Shown: piece by piece, positions 1-6,450 of the stretch | Layout of the letters: every line of letters begins with the position of its first letter | Position numbering within the stretch: the stretch's first letter is position 1 | NCBI GenBank assembly: GCA_035547915.1 | Contig: DASZTS010000126.1 | Location: 1-6,554 of the forward strand | Origin: DASSFG01 sp035547915 | GTDB taxonomy: Bacteria > Planctomycetota > Planctomycetia > Pirellulales > JAICIG01 | DNA: 6,554 nucleotides | Direction: 5' to 3' | The notes under the pieces: model-generated | What the model was told of the DNA's origin: nothing | Databases searched by the model: none | The model's input: the letters and a program-made list of their open reading frames with translations, nothing else | Made by a program: the position numbers and the translations under genes

Positions 1-24
1 CGCCATTTCCAGAACGTGCGCCAT
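1..24 (-). CDS. Possible start of IstA-like transposase (8 codons, runs off window)
   Basis: An ATG at 24 (minus strand) opens a frame reading MAHVLEMA up to the window edge. It is preceded by GGAG seven bases upstream of the start, a good ribosome-binding site. It lies about 118 bp inside the proposed IS21-type end and points into the element, the position and direction expected for istA. Some IS21-family transposases in my memory begin with a similar MAxxLxMA stretch. Only eight residues are visible, so the call rests mainly on context. Confidence 0.35.
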
Positions 25-89
25 GCGCGGTCTCCATCAACGTCGGGGATGTTGATGAAAACCAACCGCGCACTGCGCTGCACGTAAAA

Positions 90-127
90 TGGCTGCTTTT
101 GATTCCGACCACGCTGGCTGCTTTTAA
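90..127. repeat. Two direct repeats of TGGCTGCTTTT, 25-bp period, in IS terminus
   Basis: TGGCTGCTTTT occurs at 90-100 and again at 115-125. The flanking bases are partly alike (GATTCCGACC against AACTGGCCGC), so the unit is a diverged 25-bp repeat. Subterminal repeats of this kind serve as transposase binding sites in IS21-family elements. Their sharp position just beyond the break in helicase homology is the main evidence for an element end here. Confidence 0.7.
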
Positions 128-142
128 CTGGCCGCTGACACA

Positions 143-3100
143 ATGCCGCTGGCCGATCGTGACCAAGTCATCGGCATGGGCAGCCATCGTAGCGATGTCT
201 TGCTCAAAGCCGGCGACGCGGGCTTTCAGCCGTGGGATGGCCTCCGGCAGCTCGCGTAGATTGCGGCGGGCGACATACTGCTCGTCGGCGTGGTTGCGTT
301 TGAGGATGGCGAGGCGTTGTAATTCGGCGTCGGCCTCGGCCAGCGTCAGGACAGCCGGGTTGCCAGACGCGATGGCCTTCACCTCAGCGTAGCTGAGTTC
401 CTGGCCGCCGATATCTTCAGCGCGGCGCACGCGGCTCGTGCCATTCATCACCTGGGCGATGAACCGGGCCTTGGTCTCCAAAGCCTGCCACATATAGCTA
501 TCGAAGCTTCCCTGTGTGACGTAGCGATAGATCGCAACTTCCTTGTTCTCGTTGCCTTGGCGCAGGATACGACCCTCGCGCTGCTCCACCTCGGCCGGTT
601 TCCACGGGGCGTCGAGATGGTGCAGGGCGACCAGCCGTTTCTGCACGTTAGTGCCGGTGCCCATCTTCGAGGTGCTGCCCAGGAGCACTCGGACGGCACC
701 GGAGCGGACCTTGTCGAACAACGCCTGTTTCTTGGCGTCGGAATCGGCATCGCCGATGGCGGCGATCTGGTCGCGCGGGAGGCCGTTCTTCACCAGCTTC
801 TCGACGATGTCGTCATAGACGCAGTAGCCCCACTTCGTCGGCTGCACGCCCATGTCGCAGAAGATAAGCTGCGTGCCGCGGGTCGGAGTTGTGCGTTGCC
901 AGGTGGCGGTCACCCGCTCGACGAGAGCATTAATCTTCGAGCTAGCGAAGTCACCGGCGTCGCTCGACAGCAACCGGCCGTCGAGGGCGAGCTTCCGGCC
1001 GTCGGTCGTGATGGCCAGCGCATTGTCGAGCCGTGGGTCGACACGCTCGGAGCGGATGCGTTCGTAGCGCCTGACCAGATCCTGTTGCTCCTTGGCCTGC
1101 TCGTCCGACATGGGACAAGCCACCGTGATCGGCTTGCCAGTATCCAACTTCGGCCGCGGCAGGTCCAGCATGTCGGCGGTCTGGACGTCCGAGAAGCTCC
1201 TAAACATCTGCTGCAGTTCCGGCAGGTTGATGAACCGAGCAAACCGGCTGCGCGGCCGTAAGCTCGCTCCGTCGGGAGAGATCTCCATCGTGTCGACCAC
1301 CTCGCCGAAAGTGCCGGCCCACGCGTCGAAATGCTCGATGCCACGCGACTTCAGTCCATCGGGATCGAGGAAGCGCTGCACGTTGTACATCTCGACCATC
1401 GTGTTCGAAATCGGCGTGCCGGTAGCGAAGGTAACGCCGTGGCCGGGATGCAGGCGGTGCAGGTACTGGCACTTCATGTAGAGATCGAAGGCGCGCTCGC
1501 TGCCGCCGGTTTGGATGCCGGCGACGCGTTCCATCTTGGTCGGGGTTTCAAGGTTCTTGAAGTAATGCGACTCGTCGATACACAGGTGATCGACGCCGAG
1601 TTCGTCGAACACCAGCCCGTCGTCTTTCTTGTCGGCGGCCAGCAGGCCTTTGAGCCGCTCTTCACGGGCCGCCTTCTGCTTCTCGATCTGCTTGATCATG
1701 TTGCGGCCGGCTTTGCCGTCCATCGAGGATTTGGCGTGCTCACAAAGCAGGCTTTCGTACTCCGCGATCTGGGCGCGCAGGAACTCTGCCTGGTAGCCGC
1801 GTGACATGCCGACACGCTCAAACGATGAATGCGTCATGATGATGCCGTCCCAGTCGCCGCTGGCGATCTTGGCGGTGAGCCGCTTGCGCCGCTCGCGAGT
1901 TAGGTCGTCCTTGGTGGCGACCAATAGCTTGGCGGTCGGGTAAAGCTGCATGAATTCTCGGGCGAACTGCTCGAGCATGTGGTTGGGCACCACGTACATG
2001 GTTTTCTTGGCAAGGCCAGCCTGCTTCAGCTTCATGCCGGTCGCGGCCATCGTAAACGTCTTGCCGGCGCCGACGGCGTGTGCGAGCAGCGTGTTACCGC
2101 TCGACATGCCGCGCCACACCGCGTCTTCCTGGTGCGGCCGCAGGGCGATCGTTTTGTTCATGCCGGGGAAGTCGAGATGCGAGCCGTCGAACTGGCGCGG
2201 CCGCAGATTGTTGTAGGTGTCGTTGTAGAGCCGAACCAGCCGCTCGGTGCGGTCGGGATCGGTGAACACCCACGCACGGAACTTTTCCTTGATCTGCCGC
2301 CGCTTGTCGCGGGCGGCCAACGTCTCGGACTGGTTCACAACGCGGGTTTCGCGGCCGTCTTCCATGATGGTGTCGTAGATGACGGGGATTTTCTGGTTGA
2401 GGGCGTGCTCGAATAGCCAGATGCCGGACGCGCGGTGCGTGCCGAACTCGGAGGTCGCGGCGACCGACGCCTGGGCGGTATGGTCGGCGTCGACGCTCCA
2501 TACGGCGTCCTTGGCGATATGGGCAGCATTGATCGCCTTCGGGCCGACGCGGAACAGCTCGCAGGCGAACTGCTGCACATCGGGCACCGGTATCCACGGT
2601 GCGCCGAGCGGTGCGTCGATGTCGCCGGGCAGCACGTCTTCCGGCTGCACGGCCTTCAACGCCTCGACGTTGTGGGCGTAAAGCGGGCCGATCTTCTCGG
2701 CGGCTTTCAGCTTGGCGCGCACGTTGCCCGACAGGTACACGTCGGCGGTCTGCCATGTGTTCGATTCCGGGTCCTTATATATAAGGTCGCCCAGCTCCTC
2801 GATGACGCGGTCTGGCAACTGGCCGTAGAGCTGGCAAATATAAGGAATATCCACCGTGCCGCGGTGATTGAGCGACACCAGCGGCCCTTCCTCGGCACTC
2901 GAAACCGACGTGATCTCCGGGGTCTTGCCGACCACGTCCTTCTGCAGGATGGCGGCCTTATCGGCCTTGCCGGTCACCTCGTCGTACTCTTCGAGCGACA
3001 TCACCAGCATGGCGTCCGGGTCCTCCCGGAATTTCACGACGTTGGGCATGCGGCGGATCAGCGTACCGTCGGCGTTCTTCGAGAACGTCGTCTTGTTGAT

Positions 3101-3640
3101 CGGGCCGTAGACGCCAGCGAACAGGTCGTAATAGATGTTGAGGTTGCGGCGGGCTCGCTGCCGCTCGATGTCCGGCCAGCCCTCGTTCTGCGATTGCAGG
3201 ACGCGGCGGGCATGGTCGCGCAGGCCGATCAGGGCGGCCAGGCGCTTGCCCATCATCGTGCCGTCAGCTTTTAACAGCGTGCCGCCGTAGGTGACAGGCT
3301 TGGCCTCGCCGTCTTCGATCTGGTGAATGACGCGGTTGTCGCCGACGAAGAAGCTGCCCTCGGTGATGTGGTTCAGCGGCGGGGGAGGGACAAAGGCCGG
3401 TGGCGGTGCCGCGGCGGGCTCGGCCACCGTTGCGGCGATAGAAGCGACGTTCTGCGGCAGTCGAGCGACTGACTCACGAAGCTGCGAAGCGAGGTCGCCA
3501 TTGGAATCCAGGCTGTAGCCGTCGCTGTAAAGTCGGTTCTTGCGGCTCCAGGTGCCGAGCACCATTTCGGGGTGAGAAAGAAAATACTTGTTGATGGGGA
3601 TTTCGGCGTCCTCGATGGTAATGGCCTGGTTGAAAGCCAC
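143..3640 (-). pseudogene. Methylase-helicase, C-terminal SNF2-like helicase part (frameshifted and 3'-truncated)
   Basis: This is the continuation of the upstream methylase gene in the neighbouring minus frame (codons beginning at positions 1 mod 3), open from 3640 past the IS junction. It encodes a superfamily 2, SNF2-like helicase/translocase expected to move along DNA using ATP. Visible motifs are Walker A AHAVGAGKT (GAGKT at 2057-2071), a DEAH-type Walker B as DESH (1565-1576), motif III ATGTPISN (1403-1426) and motif VI QREGRILRQGN (551-583), which carries the arginine fingers. In the joined protein these fall near residues 811, 976, 1026 and 1307. About 500 residues of family-specific linker precede the helicase core, starting with a region around NKYFLSHPEMVLGTWS. 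The part has no start codon of its own with a ribosome-binding site; the first ATG lies inside HPEMVLG. Homology ends at about residue 1453 (TIGQRH, 143-160) at the IS21-like terminus. From memory, intact relatives run on for 100-200 more residues. Family assignment is firm; loss of function is inferred. Confidence 0.88.
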
Positions 3641-4500
3641 TCTGAATCGGCATGGTGCGGCTCATCACCGGGCAGGCGTTTCTTGAGAAAGACAATGTCG
3701 GTCACCACTTTGGTGCCTTCGTTCCTGAAGGCATCGGAGGGTAGGCGGACCGCCCCTAAGAAATCCGCCTTCTCCGCCAAGTGCTCGCGCAGCTCGGCGT
3801 TCTGCTTGTCGAGCGTGAAATGGCTGGTGACCAGCGCCATGATGCCGCCCGGCTTCAGGGCATCAAGGGACTTCGCAAAGAAGAAATCGTGCAGGGCCAG
3901 CTTGCGGCCGGCATAGTCCAGCTTCACGTCGGCGAACGGCACGTTGCCGATCACTGCGTCGATACGGTTCTCCGGCAGCTTCGTGTCGCGAAAGTTCTCG
4001 ATGCGGATGTCGGCGTCAGGATGACGGGCACGGGCGATGCGGCCGGAAATGCCGTCGAGCTCGACGCCGATGAACCGCGTTCCCTTCGGGGCCTGCGACA
4101 TGAAATTGCCGATGCCGCAGCCGGGCTCCAGCACCGTGGCGCCAGGCGGAATGCTGAGGCGAGCCAAGCCGTCGTGCATGGCGTGCATCACGACGGGCGA
4201 GGTATAGAACGCGTTGAACGTCGTGCGCTTGGCGCTGGCATATTCCTCGTCGGAGAGTAGTGATTTCAGCTCGTCGCCCAGCACCTGCCAGCCGTGGTCC
4301 TTGTAGCGGCCAGTGGCCGGATCGGGAAACAGCGACAGGGCAACGGTGCCGAAGCCCGCGAAGCGTGAGAGCATCTTCCGCTCATCGTCGCTCGCCCGCC
4401 GTCGCTCCTGCTCAACGCGGTTTAATGTCCTGATGGCCGCGATGATGTCGCGGGCCTTGGCCTTATCGCCACTGGCGATAGCCGTCGTCGTGCTTTCCAT
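3373..4500 (-). CDS. Methylase-helicase, N-terminal adenine-specific DNA methyltransferase part
   Basis: This is the N-terminal part of a giant fused DNA methylase-helicase (COG4646-like, DarB-type). From the ATG at 4500, residues 45-60 carry the family motif FAGFGTVALSLFPDP. The S-adenosylmethionine motif LEPGCGIGNF is at residues 124-133 (4102-4131), an acidic motif II follows in FIGVELD (143-149), and the catalytic motif IV is GNVPFADV at 185-192, a variant of the usual NPPY/F. LKPGGIMALVTSHFTLDKQN (215-234) is typical of the C-terminal strands of these methylases. True homology ends at W288 (3637-3639). The last 87 residues to the stop at 3373 are out of frame and meaningless, while the adjacent frame resumes the family sequence. 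The start at 4500 is chosen for its excellent AAGGAGG eight bases upstream. A GTG at 4674 with GAGGG upstream, or an ATG at 5250, would add a proline-rich leader. The family is expected to act on DNA as anti-restriction or modification protein; its role here is unknown. Confidence 0.85.
   Translation of the reverse strand: MESTTTAIASGDKAKARDIIAAIRTLNRVEQERRRASDDERKMLSRFAGFGTVALSLFPDPATGRYKDHGWQVLGDELKSLLSDEEYASAKRTTFNAFYTSPVVMHAMHDGLARLSIPPGATVLEPGCGIGNFMSQAPKGTRFIGVELDGISGRIARARHPDADIRIENFRDTKLPENRIDAVIGNVPFADVKLDYAGRKLALHDFFFAKSLDALKPGGIMALVTSHFTLDKQNAELREHLAEKADFLGAVRLPSDAFRNEGTKVVTDIVFLKKRLPGDEPHHADSEWLSTRPLPSRTPKSPSTSIFFLTPKWCSAPGAARTDFTATATAWIPMATSLRSFVSQSLDCRRTSLLSPQRWPSPPRHRHRPLSLPRR
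3634..3642 (-). other. Frameshift point between methylase and helicase halves
   Basis: Upstream of TGG (3637-3639) the family sequence is in one frame (HADSEW). Downstream it is in the next (FNQAITIEDAEIPINKYF, starting at 3634). Adding one base after TGG gives W-x-FNQAITIEDAEIPIN, and the tryptophan-to-EIPIN spacing then equals what I recall for intact relatives. The simplest reading is a one-base deletion, for example one G lost from GTGGGCT. No slippery heptamer is visible at TGGCTTTC, so programmed frameshifting is unlikely. A sequencing or assembly error remains possible. Confidence 0.8.
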
Positions 4501-4820
4501 AGCCTCTCCCTCCTTGGTTGGCGGCCCCGCCTCCGGGGCCTGGCGGCTGGGAGAGGCATCAGCCTCAGGCTGGGGCGAAGCGAGCGACCGCGAGCGGAGA
4601 GGGCCAGCGGAAAGTTGGGGGAGACCTTCAGGGGGAACCGGCTTTCCGCTTGCCCGGCCCGCCGGCTGATGCACCTTGCCGCCCTCGATGGCCCCGGGCG
4701 GGGCGACAGGGGAAGATGCGGAAACCGGCGACGGATCGTCGGGAGGCGAGGGGGGAGCATCGAAGTCGATCAGTGACTGGCGCCGGGCAATCGGCCGCGT
4801 ATGGCCGCCCCGTGAAGCGA
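4501..4820 (-). other. Proline-rich in-frame leader region upstream of methylase ATG
   Basis: This 320-bp stretch between the small gene's stop and the methylase ATG stays open in the methylase frame. It would encode a low-complexity sequence rich in Pro, Ser and Ala, beginning RRQSLIDFDAPPSPPDDPS and ending PPTKEGEAME. Relatives of the methylase in my memory often carry a comparable proline-rich N-terminus running into a GEAME-like sequence, so it may be translated. However, no ATG lies in the stretch, the only fair start is a GTG at 4672-4674 with GAGGG upstream, and the strong AAGGAGG sits inside it for the 4500 start. It is either a disordered leader or a formerly coding spacer. Confidence 0.5.
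4509..4515 (-). promoter_or_regulatory. Strong Shine-Dalgarno (AAGGAGG) for methylase start at 4500
   Basis: The minus strand reads AAGGAGG followed by GAGAGGCT and then ATG, a near-perfect anti-16S match at eight-base spacing. It decides in favour of the start at 4500 over the long in-frame extension upstream. Confidence 0.75.
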
Positions 4821-5138
4821 CTATTCGGCGGGCATATGCCGTTGCAGGAAGGCCATCACCTGATCGAGCCGGAACGTCTCGTCGCTCGCCGGAGAGTCGG
4901 GCGGCAAACTGTCCTGAAGTTCCTGCTGGGCCATCTCCATCGCCTCGCTCGATAGCTGCGCCGGGTCGCTGCCCGGCCGCGACTGGATCAGCTCCTTCAT
5001 GCGATTCAGGTGGCAGGCCCGGAACGCCACGGCCAGTTGCTCCATGCTCTCTAGCAGCGTGCCCTCGCGGCGCAGACGCTCGTGCAGCATCGGATGATCC
5101 AAAAGCAGTTCGTGAACGATCGTCTTGTAGGCTGGCAT
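4821..5138 (-). CDS. Small protein of unknown function upstream of methylase-helicase
   Basis: The product is 105 residues and begins MPAYKTIVHELLLDHPMLHE. It is mainly predicted helix, rich in Leu, Glu, Arg and Met, with a Leu-rich helix in residues 25-60 (ESMEQLAVAFRACHLNRM) and a Ser/Pro/Asp-rich hinge (PPDSPASDET) before a final helix ending FLQRHMPAE. There are no transmembrane segments, signal peptide, cysteine clusters or recognisable catalytic motif. I recall similar small proteins next to methylase-helicase genes on alphaproteobacterial plasmids, without a known function. The start at 5138 is supported by AGAGGAGG six bases upstream; an in-frame extension up to 5399 has no such support. 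It is the first gene of a likely two-gene minus-strand operon, 320 bp ahead of the methylase ATG. A role as an accessory or regulatory partner is only inference. Confidence 0.75.
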   Translation of the reverse strand: MPAYKTIVHELLLDHPMLHERLRREGTLLESMEQLAVAFRACHLNRMKELIQSRPGSDPAQLSSEAMEMAQQELQDSLPPDSPASDETFRLDQVMAFLQRHMPAE

Positions 5139-5144
5139 GCGGTT

Positions 5145-5152
5145 CCTCCTCT
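5145..5152 (-). promoter_or_regulatory. Strong Shine-Dalgarno (AGAGGAGG) for small gene start at 5138
   Basis: AGAGGAGG lies six bases upstream of ATG at 5138 on the minus strand. This fixes the start of the 105-residue protein and argues against the longer in-frame reading up to 5399. Confidence 0.72.
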
Positions 5153-5449
5153 GTCGGCTCGATGACGGCGACCGCCGCCTCTCCGGCAGGACTAAGGCTT
5201 TCGCCAAAGCCTGGCAAGAGGGATGAGGGGGACGGCGGTCTTTTAGCCATGCGGTGCCTATAATGCAGCCGCAGGTTGTCAGAGTTGGCGAGAAATTCAA
5301 GCGATTTTTCTTACAACCATGGGGGCGCGGTACCAGGAGATCAAGTACTGCATCAGGCGGCTCGGCACTGCAAAGATGGAATCGTGCAAGAGGCCGCACT
5401 CACACGGCAGCGCATCTCCCTTACGAGCGACAACGGTTCGCGGCTCGAA

Positions 5450-5478
5450 TTGCTTGCATGCATCCTTGGCAGTAAAAT
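5450..5478 (+). promoter_or_regulatory. Candidate sigma-70-like promoter for GHKL ATPase gene
   Basis: TTGCTT (5450-5455) and TAAAAT (5473-5478) are separated by exactly 17 bp. The -10 matches consensus at five of six positions and the -35 at three. Transcription would start near 5485, about 70 bp before the ATG at 5557. It is found by eye only, and chance matches at this level are common. Confidence 0.3.
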
Positions 5479-5556
5479 CGCATCTGCTCCTTTTGGCCGA
5501 ACCGCTGCCAGCCGCCGGCGGCGCAAGTTCACACGGCATGTCCCGCACGGTGCCAA

Positions 5557-6450
5557 ATGCTGTTTGACCGGATTGACTACAATCACTGGCTGCGCCAGCA
5601 CCAACTAGCTGCAAAAAACCGGTTTCAACCGCTTTACGAAGCAATCGAGAACGCGTTTAATGCCATCGAGGAGTCCAATACGGCGTGCGGCCGCGTTGAC
5701 ATCCTCGTGCTTCGCGATCTCAAACAGGCAACATTGCGGGCTGAGTCCGGAAACCCATCGAGGATTGGCACTCCTGAGTGCCCAACCGGATTCGTCGTCA
5801 CCGACAACGGCGTCGGCCTCGACGAGCGCAACTGGTCATCCTTTACGACCGCATACACGCCCCATAAGAAAGCGCGTGGGGGAAAGGGAGTTGGTCGCCT
5901 CACGTATTTGCTGGCTTTCAGGTCCGTGGTCATTGACAGCTATTTTAAGTCGGCCGGCAAAACCTGGTTGCGCCACCTCGAAATTGCGGACGACGCAGAG
6001 GGAGCGACGACCGCCGAAGAGCCATCCGAGGTCGTCGGGCGGCCTACCGGGACAACGGTTAAGCTGGGACTGTTGCGCCAGCAACTCCAAAATCAGTGCC
6101 CAAAGCGAGCAGACGCCATCGCTGGGAACATCGTCCGACATTTCTTCCGGCGGCTCACACAAATGCGGGACATCGAGTGTGTGCTGCGCGATGAATGGGA
6201 CGATACCTTCCTCGATCTCCGAAAACTGTGCCGCCAGGAGTACGTATATGAACAGACACCGGAGACAATCAAGGTTCTTGGAAAACAATTTCATGTCACA
6301 CATGTGCGTTGTAAGCCGAGCGTAGCAGGTCGGCACGAGGCCATGTTGTGTGTCGGCGGAAGGGTGGTCAAAGAGAAGCCGATCCCGCCGGCGTTTACTG
6401 TCACGGTGAAGCCGCAAGGCCAGCGCATATTAAAGTCGGTTGAGCGTTAG
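5557..6450 (+). CDS. GHKL-type ATPase (Hsp90/MutL/MORC-like), 3' end replaced by IS sequence
   Basis: The 297-residue product has the full Bergerat ATP-binding fold signature. The N box is EAIENAFNAI (residues 28-37, with E28 and N32 for Mg-ATP), G1 is DNGVG (83-87), G2 is GGKGVGRL in the ATP lid (108-115), and GTT is at 165-167. These bind and hydrolyse ATP and usually drive dimer closure. A stretch LCVGGRVV (264-271) resembles the NGR-type strand of the S5-fold transducer domain that follows the ATPase in MutL and Hsp90 relatives, so more protein would be expected after it. Instead the protein stops about 26 residues later, and codons from about residue 287 (QGQRILKSVER) lie in the end of the adjacent ISAs1-type element. 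No cytoplasmic export signal is visible. The start at 5557 is the first ATG before RIDYNHWLRQHQL, but lacks a clear Shine-Dalgarno. Bacterial MORC-like GHKL proteins often sit in restriction or defence loci; a role here is inferred. Confidence 0.82.
   Translation: MLFDRIDYNHWLRQHQLAAKNRFQPLYEAIENAFNAIEESNTACGRVDILVLRDLKQATLRAESGNPSRIGTPECPTGFVVTDNGVGLDERNWSSFTTAYTPHKKARGGKGVGRLTYLLAFRSVVIDSYFKSAGKTWLRHLEIADDAEGATTAEEPSEVVGRPTGTTVKLGLLRQQLQNQCPKRADAIAGNIVRHFFRRLTQMRDIECVLRDEWDDTFLDLRKLCRQEYVYEQTPETIKVLGKQFHVTHVRCKPSVAGRHEAMLCVGGRVVKEKPIPPAFTVTVKPQGQRILKSVER

Larger units (their letters stand above)
1..142 (-). mobile_element. Terminal end of a probable IS21-family insertion sequence
   Basis: Read on the minus strand, helicase homology stops at about 143 and a different kind of sequence starts with TGTGTCAGCGGCC (first base 142) or TGTCAGCGGCC (first base 140). 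Two copies of TGGCTGCTTTT on the plus strand, at 90-100 and 115-125, are exactly 25 bp apart. A TGT terminus followed by multiple internal repeats is the usual end structure of IS21-family elements, where the repeats bind the transposase. About 100 bp inside the end there is a ribosome-binding site and a start codon pointing away from the helicase, as expected for istA at the left end of such an element. The rest of the element lies outside the window. The exact boundary base and the family name are inference; the repeats and the loss of helicase homology are seen directly. Confidence 0.62.
5139..5556. other. Intergenic region between divergent genes
   Basis: These 418 bp separate the minus-strand small gene from the plus-strand GHKL ATPase gene. 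I see no convincing coding sequence: short open frames on both strands have no family resemblance and no good ribosome-binding site. The frame from an ATG at 5250 (MAKRPPSPSS) overlaps the small gene throughout. The region has lower GC in places, a candidate promoter for the ATPase gene (5450-5478) and a 12-bp GC palindrome (GCCGCCGGCGGC, 5511-5522). It should hold the divergent promoters for both units. No tRNA, terminator with a clear U-tract or repeat array was found. Confidence 0.6.

Noticed and set aside
2773..2786. Perfect 14-bp AT palindrome CCTTATATATAAGG
   Set aside because: It lies inside the helicase gene and simply encodes DLIYKDP, a conserved stretch of the family. There is no other sign of an operator or origin.
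557..3274. Long plus-strand open frames (for example 557-1261, 1331-1804, 2435-3274)
   Set aside because: They are antisense to the helicase motifs, which lie in a continuous minus frame with strong family resemblance. High GC content leaves the opposite frames open, and their translations show no domain.
3634..3642. Programmed -1 ribosomal frameshift to make the full fusion protein
   Set aside because: No X XXY YYZ slippery heptamer is present at TGGCTTTC and no clear stimulatory hairpin was seen; from memory, relatives are continuous. A one-base indel is simpler.
5139..5399. N-terminal extension of the small gene up to an ATG at 5399
   Set aside because: The extension lacks a ribosome-binding site and has irregular composition, whereas AGAGGAGG stands just before the ATG at 5138.
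5511..5522. GCCGCCGGCGGC palindrome as terminator or operator
   Set aside because: There is no loop and no T-tract after it, and short GC palindromes are frequent in GC-rich DNA.
5297..5644. Minus-strand open frame of 115 codons in the intergenic region and overlapping the ATPase start
   Set aside because: It has no ribosome-binding site, no family resemblance, and overlaps the well-supported ATPase start.
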